Source of the DNA: Gammaproteobacteria bacterium
GTDB lineage: Bacteria; Pseudomonadota; Gammaproteobacteria; Competibacterales; Competibacteraceae
Length of the DNA stretch: 61,472 nucleotides
NCBI GenBank assembly: GCA_024235035.1
Contig: JACKNE010000018.1
Coordinates: 1-61,472, forward strand
Reading direction: 5' to 3'
The translations under genes and the position numbers were made by a program. Below are positions 1-9,553 of the stretch, piece after piece; within the stretch, counting starts at the first letter, position 1; each line of letters begins with the position of its first letter. The notes under the pieces were generated by a model. That model did no database searches, was not told the origin of the DNA, and was given only the letters and a program-made list of their open reading frames with translations.

Positions 1-47
1 GAGTAGTCTTTTGATCAATGAAATGATTTCCAGACAGGTGACCTAAG

Positions 48-989
48 TTGTGGGGTCAGAAAGGAGTGTTACGCTACGATATTGGCCCGCTGAAACATAC
101 ACCGCAGCTGGCGCTGGTGGCGAATCTTCACAATAACGAACTAAACGGCATGTTCGTGCTGTCGCGACTGGCGGAATTTCTGCAGAGCATTGAAGCGGGT
201 AAGCGGCGTGGACTGCGATTGCGTGAACGGGTTTTGATCATTCCCACGGTCGATGTTCTTCATGCAATGGGTCGCACCCAGTGTCATAGGAGCCACTGTC
301 GTATCAGAGAGGCGGTGAGCGAAGTGGTGATGGCGATGACGCGAACCGCTTATTACCGGGTGAGTATCTGCACTGCTGATAGCAACATCGAGGAGATGCC
401 ACAAGTTTTGCTCCACATGCCGAACGATGATGAGCGGGCCAGCGCCTGCTTGTTCGGGTTGCCAGCGGTGGTCGAGCAATCGGACGACTCGGATGAAACA
501 AGCGAACTAGTGCGTGCTTGGCGGTTGCATGGAGGCGAGAATTTTGTCATCCATGCCGGACAATCAGGTAGTTTGCAACCCCGGCATTGTGAAACCTTAT
601 TTCGAGCGCTCGTCGCATTTCTCAAGCACACTGGAGTGATCGATGGTTTACGATTGGCTGATGGTGAGGAAGATTTGCATTACTTTGATCGGCGGCAAGT
701 GTGCAATGTTCAAGCAGAACAATCCGGTGTTTTCGCTTCGCGCCTGGAAGTGGGGCGCTGGATTCGAGCGGGCGAGGAGGTAGGGCAAATCTACGACGGT
801 TTTACCGGTGACCTGCGGTTACGAGTAATAGCGCCCGTCGCTGGTTTATTGGCAGGCCTACGTCGCCAACCGCTGTTATGTGTGGGAGATTGGGTAGCGC
901 GGATTTTGGCGCTGGATGCCGCACTCTGGCGTGGCGCGGTGCAGCAGCGATCCCAAGGACAACACCATGAGCGACAAACAGCCGGTTGA
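48..989 (+). CDS. Succinylglutamate desuccinylase/aspartoacylase-family protein, degenerate metal site
   Basis: The 313-residue product resembles the M14-like zinc hydrolases that deacylate small amino-acid derivatives. The first metal motif is visible as HNNE near residue 28, and the C-terminal part (about 225-290) has the beta-rich region typical of the family (SGVFASRLEVGRWIRAGEEV). The second zinc histidine, normally in a D-[IV]-H motif just before an EEIPQ-like stretch, is replaced: residues before EEMPQV read SICTADSN. The usual Asn-x-Arg substrate segment is also not recognisable, so activity is doubtful. The start is a TTG, because an in-frame stop lies at 39-41; the N-terminus may be slightly short for the family. 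It overlaps pcm by 23 nt and is probably co-transcribed with it. Confidence 0.7.
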   Translation: MWGQKGVLRYDIGPLKHTPQLALVANLHNNELNGMFVLSRLAEFLQSIEAGKRRGLRLRERVLIIPTVDVLHAMGRTQCHRSHCRIREAVSEVVMAMTRTAYYRVSICTADSNIEEMPQVLLHMPNDDERASACLFGLPAVVEQSDDSDETSELVRAWRLHGGENFVIHAGQSGSLQPRHCETLFRALVAFLKHTGVIDGLRLADGEEDLHYFDRRQVCNVQAEQSGVFASRLEVGRWIRAGEEVGQIYDGFTGDLRLRVIAPVAGLLAGLRRQPLLCVGDWVARILALDAALWRGAVQQRSQGQHHERQTAG

Positions 990-1671
990 GGGTTACGCGG
1001 AAGCGTATCGACGGTTATTGGATCGAATATTGACAGAAACCCGTGAAACTGCGGGTTCGACAGGTCTTAACCGGCTCAGCGAGCAGGTGATCGCCGCAAT
1101 GGCGGCGGTGCCTCGGCATTGCTTCGTGCCACTGGAGCAGCAGGATTGGGCCTATGCCGATACGCCGCTGCCGATTGGGCGCGGCCAGACTATTTCTCAA
1201 CCGTTCATCGTTGCATTAATGACCGAATTGTTGGCGCCTGGTCCGGAGGACGTCATATTGGAAATCGGTACGGGATCCGGCTATCAGACAGCTGTATTGG
1301 CCCATCTGGCCCGACGAGTCTACTCGTTGGAACGGATTTCCGAGTTGGCGAACAGAGCAAAGCAGCGCTTGCAGGAGCTCGGATTCATCAATGTGGAGGT
1401 TCGCACTAGCGACGGCAGTCAAGGTTGGGTAGAACAGGCGCCTTTCGATAGCATCATGGTCACGGCGGCGGCGGCAGAGGTCCCACCCGCGCTGGTGCGG
1501 CAGTTGAAGCCAGGTGGGCGACTGGTGATTCCTGTCGGCCCACCCCATCGAACCCAGGAGCTACGGGTACTGGATAAGGATCAGCAAGGCGCCGTGCGGA
1601 GCCGAAGCGTATTGCCAGTGGTGTTTGTGCCATTGATCGACGGTTGTCATGACCGCCATGAATGCCTCTAA
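967..1671 (+). CDS. pcm: Protein-L-isoaspartate O-methyltransferase
   Basis: The 234-residue protein transfers a methyl group from S-adenosylmethionine to L-isoaspartyl residues and so starts repair of aged proteins in the cytoplasm. The family signature is clear: the substrate motif around PIGRGQTISQPF (about 75-86), SAM motif I EIGTGSGYQTAV, and the C-terminal LKPGGRLVIPVG segment. The ATG at 967 is chosen over longer in-frame options because AAGGA lies at 955-959 and the protein then begins MSDKQP, at the normal family length. It overlaps the end of the upstream hydrolase-like gene, which suggests translational coupling. The stop lies 48 nt from the stop of the convergent aceB. Confidence 0.93.
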   Translation: MSDKQPVEGYAEAYRRLLDRILTETRETAGSTGLNRLSEQVIAAMAAVPRHCFVPLEQQDWAYADTPLPIGRGQTISQPFIVALMTELLAPGPEDVILEIGTGSGYQTAVLAHLARRVYSLERISELANRAKQRLQELGFINVEVRTSDGSQGWVEQAPFDSIMVTAAAAEVPPALVRQLKPGGRLVIPVGPPHRTQELRVLDKDQQGAVRSRSVLPVVFVPLIDGCHDRHECL

Positions 1672-1719
1672 ATGCCCCCGGTTTTACCAGGGACACAATT
1701 AGTCGCCCTTGGATTCCAC

Positions 1720-3318
1720 TCAATCCATCGCTTCATACAACGGCAGGGTCAGAAACTCCGGGTACTCCGGCGAGAGACTCATCTTCTCGAAGATGCCCGC
1801 TGCTTGATCGTAAGTTGCTGTGTTTTCGCCCTGAGCCATGACCGTCGCTTTCACCTTGGCCAGCTCCTCAGGGATCAGGTTATGCACCAATTCAGCGGTG
1901 ACTTTACGGCCATCGTCCAGTTTGCCCTTGGGGCTCACCACCCACTGCCATACTTGCGAGCGGCTGATTTCCGCTGTCGCGGCATCTTCCATCAAGTTAT
2001 GAATCGGCACACAGCCGTTGCCAGCCAGCCAGGAACCCAGGTAATGAATACCGACATTGATGTTGTTGCGCAAACCGGTCTCCGTGATGGGTTGCTCGGG
2101 TTGAAAATCGAGGAAATTCTGTGCGTTAAAGGCTTCATCACGCTGTTTTTCCCATTGGTTGGGCCGGTCGCCGAGCACCTTGACAAACTCCTCGTGAGCG
2201 ATAGGCACCAATCCTGGGTGGGCGACCCAGCCGCCGTCGAAACCGTCGTTGGCGTCGCGGGTCTTGTCATGGCGGATGCCGGCGAGTGCTTTCTCGTTGG
2301 CGACCGGATCGTCCTTGATGGGAATCAGTGCTGACATGCCACCCATGGCCGGAGCGCCACGTTTGTGGCAAACCTTGACCAGATGCAAGGCATAAGAACG
2401 CATGAATGGCACTTCCATAGTGATCGCGCCGCGATTAGCTAGACAGAATTGCTGATTCTTCTTGAATTTTTTGATGCAACTGAAAATATAATCCCAACGA
2501 CCGGCGTTTAGGCCGGCGCTGTGTTCACGCAGTTCGTAGAGAATTTCTTCCATCTCGAAGGTTGCGAGAATGGTCTCGATCAATACCGTTGCTTTAATGG
2601 TCCCTTGCGGAAGGCCCAGTTCGTTTTGCGCCATGACAAAGATGTCGTTCCACAACCGGGCTTCCAGATGCGACTCCATTTTCGGCAGGTAATAGAATGG
2701 GCCGGCGCCACGGGCGATCTGCTCTTTGGCGTTGTGAAAGAACACTAGGCCAAAATCGAAAATACCCCCGGAGACACGCTGGCCATCCACGGTCACATGT
2801 TTCTCGTCCAGATGCCAGCCGCGCGGACGAATTTGCAGGGTGGCGATCTGCTCGTTCAGCTTGTATTCCTTACCCACTTCATTGACGAAGCTGAGTTTCC
2901 GGCGGATCGCATCGACCAGATTCACTTGACCCTGAATCTGGTTGAACCAATTAGGGCTGTTAGAATCCTCAAAGTCGGTCATGTAGGAATCTGCGCCGGA
3001 GTTGTAGGCATTGATGATCATCTTGCGCTCGACCGGACCGGTAATTTCGGTGCGGCGACATTCCAATGCCTTGGGTAAGGGTGCAATTTTCCAATCACCT
3101 TCGCGAAGGTGTTGCGTTTCCAGCAGGAAATCCGGCATTTCACCCGCATCGATCCGAGCCTGACGCTCGATGCGGGCGTGCAATAGCTCCTGGCGGCGTG
3201 GCTCGAAAGCGCGATGCAACTCAGCGACGAAGGCCAAGGCGTCGTGAGTGAGAATTTCATCGAAACGGGGATGGATTGGGGCGTTGATTTGCACGCCAGC
3301 CGGCAGATTCAGGCTCAC
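1720..3318 (-). CDS. aceB: Malate synthase A
   Basis: The 532-residue enzyme condenses glyoxylate with acetyl-CoA to form malate, the second step of the glyoxylate bypass. It has the malate synthase A signature near residues 265-280 (HSAGLNAGRWDYIFS) and the usual length for isoform A (about 530 residues). Downstream motifs such as MGGMSALIPIKDDP and GRKVTAELV also match. It lies 164 nt downstream of aceA on the same strand, separated by a hairpin with a T-tract, so aceB is probably made partly by readthrough or from its own promoter. An AGGAGAAC-like ribosome site precedes the start (complement of gttctcct at 3322-3329). Confidence 0.96.
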   Translation of the reverse strand: MSLNLPAGVQINAPIHPRFDEILTHDALAFVAELHRAFEPRRQELLHARIERQARIDAGEMPDFLLETQHLREGDWKIAPLPKALECRRTEITGPVERKMIINAYNSGADSYMTDFEDSNSPNWFNQIQGQVNLVDAIRRKLSFVNEVGKEYKLNEQIATLQIRPRGWHLDEKHVTVDGQRVSGGIFDFGLVFFHNAKEQIARGAGPFYYLPKMESHLEARLWNDIFVMAQNELGLPQGTIKATVLIETILATFEMEEILYELREHSAGLNAGRWDYIFSCIKKFKKNQQFCLANRGAITMEVPFMRSYALHLVKVCHKRGAPAMGGMSALIPIKDDPVANEKALAGIRHDKTRDANDGFDGGWVAHPGLVPIAHEEFVKVLGDRPNQWEKQRDEAFNAQNFLDFQPEQPITETGLRNNINVGIHYLGSWLAGNGCVPIHNLMEDAATAEISRSQVWQWVVSPKGKLDDGRKVTAELVHNLIPEELAKVKATVMAQGENTATYDQAAGIFEKMSLSPEYPEFLTLPLYEAMD

Positions 3319-3395
3319 GGGTGTTCTCCTGGGATTTTTAGCATGAAAGATTTGTGCAAAATGGGTCAGTACCTATTTTAGCGTGGTTTGAATGA

Positions 3396-3424
3396 CAAAA
3401 ACCCGGAGGGTTCGCCCCCGGGTT
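3396..3424 (-). terminator. Intrinsic terminator or attenuator between aceA and aceB
   Basis: On the minus strand a G+C-rich stem (arms 3415-3424 and 3400-3410, ten pairs with one bulged base) closes on a CGAA tetraloop and is followed directly by a run of T residues (complement of caaaaa at 3395-3400). This is a canonical rho-independent terminator after aceA. Because aceB lies downstream on the same strand it may act as a partial terminator that sets the aceA:aceB ratio; that role is inference. Confidence 0.8.
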
Positions 3425-3482
3425 CTGAGGATGGCTGTATTTCGTCAGTCGTCTAGGCGCGGACGGGCGAAACAAGAGCTAT

Positions 3483-4775
3483 TCAATGGAACTGCTCTTC
3501 TTCAGTGGAGCCCGTCAGCGCGGTTACCGAGGATACGCCACCCTGGATGATGGTGGTGACATCGTCAAAGTAGCCAGTGCCCACTTCCTGTTGGTGAGAA
3601 ACAAAGGTGTAACCCCGGTCGCGGGCAGCGAATTCAGGTTCTTGCACCTTTTCGACATAGGCGGACATGCCGCGCTTCACATAGTCTTGCGCCAGATCGA
3701 ACATGTGATACCACATGTTGTGAATACCAGCCAAGGTGATGAATTGGTACTTGTAGCCCATCGCGCCCAGCTCGCGTTGGAACTTAGCGATGGTGGCGTC
3801 GTCCAGGTTCTTCTTCCAGTTGAAGGACGGCGAACAGTTGTAAGCTAACAACTTGCCGGGGAACCGGTCACGGATCGCTTCGGCGAATTTACGCGCAAAG
3901 TTGAGATCAGGAGTGCCGGTTTCGCACCACACCATGTCGGCGTAAGGCGCATAGGCCAAGCCGCGGGAAATCGCTTGTTCCAGGCCCTTGCGGGTCTTGT
4001 AGAAACCTTCTGGGGTACGTTCGCCGGTTAGGAACGGCTTATCGTTATCGTCGCAATCGCTGGTCAACAAATCAGCGGCTTCAGCGTCAGTACGCGCCAA
4101 AATGACGGTCGGCACTCCATAGACGTCAGCGGCTAAGCGAGCAGCGATCAATTTTTGCACCGCTTCCTGGCTAGGCACCAGTACCTTGCCGCCCATGTGG
4201 CCGCATTTCTTGACCGAAGCCAGTTGATCCTCGAAATGCACCCCACCAGCGCCGGCGCGAATCATACATTTCATCAATTCATGCGCATTCAATACGCCAC
4301 CAAACCCAGCTTCAGCGTCAGCGACGATCGGCAGAAAATAGTCCACGAAATCCTTGTGACCTGGGTGAATATTACGGGCGCACTGGATTTCATCAGCGCG
4401 TTTAAAGGTATTATTGATACGCTCGACCACGGTCGGCACTGAATCGACCGGATAGAGTGACTGGTCGGGATACATGGACATATAGGTATTATTGTCCGCT
4501 GCGACTTGCCAACCGGATAGATAAATAGCCTTGACGCCGGCCTTGGCTTGCTGCATCGCCTGCCCGCCAGTCAGCGCGCCCAGACAGTTGACGTAGGGTT
4601 CATTGTTGATCAGCTGCCACAGCTTCTCGGCTCCTCGTTGCGCTAGGCTATACTCGACTGGCAAGTTACCGCGCAATCGTACGACATCCTCTGCGGTGTA
4701 GCCGCGCGTGATGCCTTTCCAGCGAGGGGTTTCGGCCCAGTCCTTTTTCAGTTCTTCAACGCTCAGGAACGTCAT
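3483..4775 (-). CDS. aceA: Isocitrate lyase
   Basis: The 430-residue enzyme cleaves isocitrate to glyoxylate and succinate, the entry to the glyoxylate bypass used for growth on acetate and fatty acids. The catalytic KKCGH signature is present (SVKKCGHMGGKVLVP), as are the family segments YLSGWQVAAD and FNWKKNLDD. An upstream ATG at 4847 is open in frame, but the start at 4775 (MTFLSVEELKKDW) matches the family N-terminus, gives the usual length and has a GAGG-type site 7-10 nt upstream. It precedes aceB. The region to 4985, divergent from glk, should hold its promoter. Confidence 0.96.
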   Translation of the reverse strand: MTFLSVEELKKDWAETPRWKGITRGYTAEDVVRLRGNLPVEYSLAQRGAEKLWQLINNEPYVNCLGALTGGQAMQQAKAGVKAIYLSGWQVAADNNTYMSMYPDQSLYPVDSVPTVVERINNTFKRADEIQCARNIHPGHKDFVDYFLPIVADAEAGFGGVLNAHELMKCMIRAGAGGVHFEDQLASVKKCGHMGGKVLVPSQEAVQKLIAARLAADVYGVPTVILARTDAEAADLLTSDCDDNDKPFLTGERTPEGFYKTRKGLEQAISRGLAYAPYADMVWCETGTPDLNFARKFAEAIRDRFPGKLLAYNCSPSFNWKKNLDDATIAKFQRELGAMGYKYQFITLAGIHNMWYHMFDLAQDYVKRGMSAYVEKVQEPEFAARDRGYTFVSHQQEVGTGYFDDVTTIIQGGVSSVTALTGSTEEEQFH

Positions 4776-4984
4776 GTCGTGATCCTCATTTGATAGTTGC
4801 GGGGTCATGCCATAATATTCAACTATTCTAATGTGGCTATGCAGCATTTTACAAGCTGATTACAACGGAGCTTGGTAAAAGAGCCGTCTTGGCTCCTGGC
4901 CGTGCGGATGTTGGCATGAATGCTAGAATGAATAGTGGTTAGCCGTTGGTAGCAGGCTATCATTCTTCACTTGGAAAAATATAA

Positions 4985-5941
4985 ATGCAGGAAAAATTTA
5001 GAGATATTGATTTGGTTGCCGATATCGGCGGAACCAATGCCCGTTTTGCCTTAGTTGGGGCGAGTCGCCAGCCTTATGCTGAACAGGTCTTGGCTTGCGC
5101 CGATTTTTCAGGACTGGCCACAGCCGCCGCTCATTATCTGGAGAAAGTCGGCGAGCGGTATCCAAATCGCGCTGCAATCGCAGTCGCTACGCCAATTACA
5201 GGTGACTGGGTTCAATTTACCAATAGTCACTGGTCGTTTTCGATAGAGGCCACGCAACGGACATTAGGCCTAGAAAAGCTATTAATTATCAATGATTTCA
5301 CCGCATTGGCCATGTCGTTGCCGTTGCTTAAGCCCGATGAACGACGCGCTGTCGGTGGTGGTGAAGTGGTGGCCGAAGCGCCGATTGCCTTGATCGGTCC
5401 CGGCACTGGCCTGGGTGTATCAGGCTTGGTGTGGTCCGGGGAACATTGGATTCCCTTGCAGACCGAGGGCGGTCACGTCACATTTTCTCCGGTCGATGAA
5501 CGGGAATGGAGGGTTGGACAGATTCTGCATCGACAGTTTGGCCATGTCTCGCCGGAGCGTCTGTTATCGGGACCTGGACTGATCAATCTCTACAACGCAC
5601 TGGCGGAATTGGAAGGCTGGCCGGCGGAGGCGTTGACGCCCGCCGATATCACCGACCGGGCGTTGGCCGGTGCTTGCCGCCATTGCTGGGAGGTATTGGA
5701 GTTATTCTGTGGGGCCTTGGGTACGGCAGCGGGAAATTTGGCCATCACCTTGGGCGCCCGCGGCGGCGTTTATATCGGTGGCGGCATTGCGCCGCGTCTG
5801 GGGGAGTTCTTCGATCAGTCGGCGTTTCGAAGCCGGTTCGAGGATAAAGGCCGATTCAGCGACTATCTGACAGCGATTCCGACTTGGGTGATCACCGCCG
5901 CCAACCCGGCATTACGGGGAGTGGTGGCGGCGCTGGCTTAG
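4985..5941 (+). CDS. glk: Glucokinase (ROK-independent, Glk type)
   Basis: The 318-residue enzyme phosphorylates glucose with ATP. The N-terminal phosphate loop VADIGGTNARFALV (about 11-24), the catalytic INDFTALAMSLP segment with its aspartate, and the GPGTGLGVSGLV motif near residue 140 are diagnostic of bacterial Glk rather than ROK kinases. Length matches E. coli Glk (321). A GGAAAA sequence precedes the ATG. The gene is divergent from aceA and overlaps the convergent hemW by four nucleotides at its stop. Confidence 0.94.
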   Translation: MQEKFRDIDLVADIGGTNARFALVGASRQPYAEQVLACADFSGLATAAAHYLEKVGERYPNRAAIAVATPITGDWVQFTNSHWSFSIEATQRTLGLEKLLIINDFTALAMSLPLLKPDERRAVGGGEVVAEAPIALIGPGTGLGVSGLVWSGEHWIPLQTEGGHVTFSPVDEREWRVGQILHRQFGHVSPERLLSGPGLINLYNALAELEGWPAEALTPADITDRALAGACRHCWEVLELFCGALGTAAGNLAITLGARGGVYIGGGIAPRLGEFFDQSAFRSRFEDKGRFSDYLTAIPTWVITAANPALRGVVAALA

Positions 5942-7095
5942 TCCAGGAACTCTTGCAGGAGGTCGTTCAGAAATCGCCATCCCAACTCGGTTGGTTGCAA
6001 CCGATCGGGATGGGCCTCCATCAACCCCTTGGCCCGCACTTGGCTCAATCCCGGCTCTAGTGCCGTCGGTAGCAGACCGGTCCGTTCACCGAACAGCGTG
6101 ACGGGAACGCCTTCCACCAATCGTAAGGCGTTCATCAGGAACTCTATAGGCAGATCGGCTTCCCGGATCGGTGCATCGCCACCGATGCCTTTCGGGGTTC
6201 CGGCGCATGCCAGATAATCCCGAGGGTGTTTGCGTTTCCACAACCGATAGATCCGACCGGCGGCAGGATCGGTCAATTTGCCATGTGCGCCTGCGCCGAT
6301 GCCCAGATAATCGCCAAATTCCCAGTAGTTGAGGTTATGCCGGCAGCGCTGGTCCTGGCGAGCATAAGCCGATACTTCGTAACGCTGATAGCCGTGATGC
6401 TCGAGCTCAAGCCACACTCGCTCCAAGATAGCGTCGATCGTTTCATCATTTGGCAGGGTTGGCGGCGAGTGATGGAATGGTGTATTCGGCTCGATGGTGA
6501 GCTGATAGTACGAGAGATGGGCCGGTTGCAGGGCTATGGCGTTGGCGATGTCGGCCAGCGCCTGTGCAACGGTCTGTCCCGGTAGCCCGAACATCAGATC
6601 CAAATTGAAGTTATCCAATCCGGCGGTAAGGGCTGCCTCGGCGGTGGCAAAAGCGGCGCGGCGGTCGTGAATCCGCCCTAATTGTTGCAGATGCTCGTCA
6701 TTGAAGCTTTGTACGCCGATGGATAGTCGGTTGATGCCCACCTCGCGAAATTCGCTAAGCCGGTCCCGTTCGACCGTCCCAGGATTGGCTTCCAGAGTGA
6801 TTTCCAAATCCGGGCGTAATGGTAATCGGGCGCGCAAGCCGGATAACAAGCGTTCCAGTGCCTCGGCGGAAAACAGACTGGGCGTACCGCCACCGATGAA
6901 GATGCTGTCAATGCGTCGTCCCCATACCCGGGGCAAGTCTTGCTCTACATCGACTAACAATGCATCGACATAGGCCCTTTCTGGCAGTGGCTCGCGCGCC
7001 TCGTGGGAATTGAAATCGCAGTATGGGCACTTGCGTACACACCACGGTATATGGATATACAAGGCGAGCGGTAGTGCTTGGTGAAAAGCCAACAT
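5938..7095 (-). CDS. hemW: Radical SAM heme chaperone HemW
   Basis: The 385-residue protein belongs to the HemW branch of the HemN-like radical SAM family. The iron-sulfur motif is CVRKCPYCDF near residues 19-28, which includes the extra CDF cysteine typical of HemW. GGGTPSLF, EANPGT and GVQSFND follow in order, then the HemN C-terminal domain. HemW binds heme and inserts it into respiratory enzymes; it is not a coproporphyrinogen oxidase although often annotated as one. The start is 16 nt after the stop of rdgB, so rph-rdgB-hemW form an operon. Confidence 0.92.
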   Translation of the reverse strand: MLAFHQALPLALYIHIPWCVRKCPYCDFNSHEAREPLPERAYVDALLVDVEQDLPRVWGRRIDSIFIGGGTPSLFSAEALERLLSGLRARLPLRPDLEITLEANPGTVERDRLSEFREVGINRLSIGVQSFNDEHLQQLGRIHDRRAAFATAEAALTAGLDNFNLDLMFGLPGQTVAQALADIANAIALQPAHLSYYQLTIEPNTPFHHSPPTLPNDETIDAILERVWLELEHHGYQRYEVSAYARQDQRCRHNLNYWEFGDYLGIGAGAHGKLTDPAAGRIYRLWKRKHPRDYLACAGTPKGIGGDAPIREADLPIEFLMNALRLVEGVPVTLFGERTGLLPTALEPGLSQVRAKGLMEAHPDRLQPTELGWRFLNDLLQEFLD

Positions 7096-7111
7096 TCGTG
7101 TTCCAGAATTT

Positions 7112-7723
7112 TTAGTGCGCCCAAAACTCTGGTTGTCGCTGCAACGCCTCGACCAGCTGCGCTAATGCTTGGCCGCGATGGCTAAGACGGTTCTTGACCG
7201 CTGGGTCCAGTTCGGCGGCGCTCTGCCCCTCGCTGGGGACCAGAAAGATTGGATCATAGCCGAAGCCGCAGGTACCATGTGGCTCGAAGGTGATGAAGCC
7301 GTCCCAGCGCGCCTGGCAAATCAAGGGTGTCGGGTCAGCGGCGTGGCGCACCAGTGCCAATACACACTGGAAATGCGCACCACGCTGTTCAGCTGGTGTT
7401 TCGCTTAACTCGGCCAGCAGTCTGTCGAGATTGGCTTGGTCGCTGGCGTTGAGGCCGGCATAGCGGGCAGAATGGACGCCGGGTGCGCCACCTAGCGCAT
7501 CCACCACCAACCCGGAATCATCGGCCAATGCGGGCAAACCAATATGGTCCGCTGCATTACGAGCTTTAATTAATGCATTCTCGACAAAGGTCAGGCCGGT
7601 TTCTTCGGCTTCTGGCACATGCCATTCCGATTGTGGTGCGATTTCCAGGTCCAATCCGGCCAACGTGGCGCGGAATTCCCGGAGCTTGCCAACATTACCG
7701 GTGGCTAAGACGATTTTGCGCAT
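7112..7723 (-). CDS. rdgB: dITP/XTP pyrophosphatase (RdgB/HAM1)
   Basis: The 203-residue protein hydrolyses deaminated purine nucleoside triphosphates (ITP, dITP, XTP) to monophosphates, keeping them out of DNA and RNA. Family motifs are all visible: N-terminal VLATGNVGKLREF, the catalytic ALADDSGLVVDALGGAPGV segment, SARYAG, and the C-terminal GFGYDPIF plus KNRLSHRGQAL. Length is normal. It lies between rph and hemW on the minus strand, a common arrangement in gammaproteobacteria. Confidence 0.95.
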   Translation of the reverse strand: MRKIVLATGNVGKLREFRATLAGLDLEIAPQSEWHVPEAEETGLTFVENALIKARNAADHIGLPALADDSGLVVDALGGAPGVHSARYAGLNASDQANLDRLLAELSETPAEQRGAHFQCVLALVRHAADPTPLICQARWDGFITFEPHGTCGFGYDPIFLVPSEGQSAAELDPAVKNRLSHRGQALAQLVEALQRQPEFWAH

Positions 7724-7755
7724 GGGCGCCCTCGATGGCTGCTGGTAAACGACGC

Positions 7756-8478
7756 TTAACTTGGCAAGCCCAAGGCTTCCCGCTGCTTGATCAGCAATTC
7801 TTGAATGCCGCCGCGCGCCAGCTCCAACATGAGCTGCAATTCTTCCATACGAAAAGCGTGACCTTCGGCAGTACCCTGAATTTCGATGAAAGCTTGGGCA
7901 TCGTTCATCACTACGTTCATGTCGGTTTCGGCTTCAGAATCCTCGGCGTAGTCCAGATCGAGTACTGGCGTACCCTGGTAGATACCGACTGAGACCGAGG
8001 CGACTTGGCCATGCAATGGATTTTTCTTGACTTGTTTTCGGTTAATCAGGTAGCGCACGGCATCGGCTAGCGCTACAAAACCACCAGTGATGGCCGCAGT
8101 ACGCGTGCCACCGTCAGCCTGGATCACATCGCAATCGACGGTGATGGTGCGTTCACCCAGCGCTTCCAGATCCATCACTGCGCGTAGTGACCGGCCGATC
8201 AAGCGCTGGATTTCCAGGGTGCGTCCATCCTGCCGGCCCCGACTGGCTTCTCGTTGTGTTCGTGTATGAGTGGCGCGCGGCAACATGCCATATTCAGCCG
8301 TCACCCAACCTCGTCCCTTGCCTTTCAGGAATGGTGGCGTCCGCTCTTCGATGCTGGCGGTGCAGATCAACCGCGTGTCGCCGAACTCCGTCAGCACCGA
8401 GCCTTCGGCATGCCGAGTGAACTGACGGGTGATCCGAATCGGGCGCAGCTCATGGGCGGCACGGGCGCTGGGACGCAT
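7756..8478 (-). CDS. rph: Ribonuclease PH
   Basis: The 240-residue phosphorolytic 3'-5' exoribonuclease trims the 3' ends of tRNA precursors. Motifs include the RPSARAAHELRPI start, GWVTAEYGMLPRATHTR, the phosphate-site region GRSLRAVMDLEALGERTI, and CDVIQADGGTRTAAITG. An AGGAAACCACC sequence lies just upstream of the ATG. It is first in the rph-rdgB-hemW operon and is divergent from yicC, with 208 nt between them holding both promoters. Confidence 0.95.
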   Translation of the reverse strand: MRPSARAAHELRPIRITRQFTRHAEGSVLTEFGDTRLICTASIEERTPPFLKGKGRGWVTAEYGMLPRATHTRTQREASRGRQDGRTLEIQRLIGRSLRAVMDLEALGERTITVDCDVIQADGGTRTAAITGGFVALADAVRYLINRKQVKKNPLHGQVASVSVGIYQGTPVLDLDYAEDSEAETDMNVVMNDAQAFIEIQGTAEGHAFRMEELQLMLELARGGIQELLIKQREALGLPS

Positions 8479-8686
8479 AGGTGGTTTCCTGTGATCAACA
8501 TGGATTATGGATTATGGTTTAGGAAGGCGGGACTATAGCAGAAGCGGCGAGCATGCCAAATGATGGATTCGACCGTTCGATGCAGGAGGATTCTAAGCCC
8601 TGGGCGCGCTAATGAAACGATTTCAGCCTAAGATTAAGTAATTAATTGTTGAGACTATATAACCACTAAAGATTGAGGGTAAACCC

Positions 8687-9553
8687 ATGTTACGTAGCAT
8701 GACCGCTTTTGCGCGCCAGGAGCAGTCCAGCGCTTGGGGAACGATGATCTGGGAAGTGCGCTCGGTCAACCATCGCTATTTGGAAACCTCGATCCGCTTG
8801 CCGGAAGCATTGCGGGGTTTGGAACCACTGGCGCGCGAACGCATCGCAGCGACGCTGAGCCGCGGTAAAGTGGAAGGTACGCTTAAACTGCAAACCAGCG
8901 GTGCAACGTTGACCGCTATTACGCTGAATCAATCCCTGGTCGAGCGTTTGCTGGAAGTTGCGGCTGAGTTGGAACATATGATGGGGCCAGGTACCGGGTT
9001 ACGCCTGGTGGATGTATTGCGCTGGCCAGGAGCGGTCAGCGAGGCCGAACCAAATCTGGATGAAATGAAATTAGCCTTGCTTGGCGGTTTGGATACGGCA
9101 TTGGCAGAGCTGGTGGCTACCCGCGAGCGAGAAGGTGAACGCACCGCTGAACTGATCCGCCAGCGTTGCCTGGCAATGCGCGAACAGGTCAAACAGGTGC
9201 GCGTCCGCCGTCCAGAGGTGTTGGCGCGCTGGCGTGAGAAGCTATTGAGCCGGCTCGCGGAAATTCCGATTGACGCTGATCCCGCTCGACTAGAGCAAGA
9301 ATTGGTGTTGATTGCCCAGCGCCTGGACGTCGATGAGGAGCTGAGTCGATTGGATGCCCATCTCGATGAAATCGAAGCGGTCTTGGGGCGTACTGAGCCG
9401 GTCGGTCGGCGACTGGATTTTCTGATGCAGGAACTCAATCGTGAGGCGAATACGCTGTCCTCAAAGTCAGCTGATGCGGATACCACCCGATCCGCGATTG
9501 AACTCAAGGTGTTGATCGAGCAGGTTCGAGAGCAAATTCAGAATATCGAGTAG
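8687..9553 (+). CDS. yicC: YicC-family endoribonuclease
   Basis: The 288-residue protein has the YicC N-terminal domain (MLRSMTAFARQE, VRSVNHRYLE) and the C-terminal DUF1732 region (GRRLDFLMQELNREANT, KSADADTTRSAIELKVLIEQVREQIQN), the most conserved part of the family. YicC proteins are endoribonucleases implicated in small-RNA turnover in E. coli. GAGGGT precedes the ATG. The neighbouring divergent rph is a frequent genomic companion. No other gene is close enough downstream to be in the same operon. Confidence 0.93.
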   Translation: MLRSMTAFARQEQSSAWGTMIWEVRSVNHRYLETSIRLPEALRGLEPLARERIAATLSRGKVEGTLKLQTSGATLTAITLNQSLVERLLEVAAELEHMMGPGTGLRLVDVLRWPGAVSEAEPNLDEMKLALLGGLDTALAELVATREREGERTAELIRQRCLAMREQVKQVRVRRPEVLARWREKLLSRLAEIPIDADPARLEQELVLIAQRLDVDEELSRLDAHLDEIEAVLGRTEPVGRRLDFLMQELNREANTLSSKSADADTTRSAIELKVLIEQVREQIQNIE

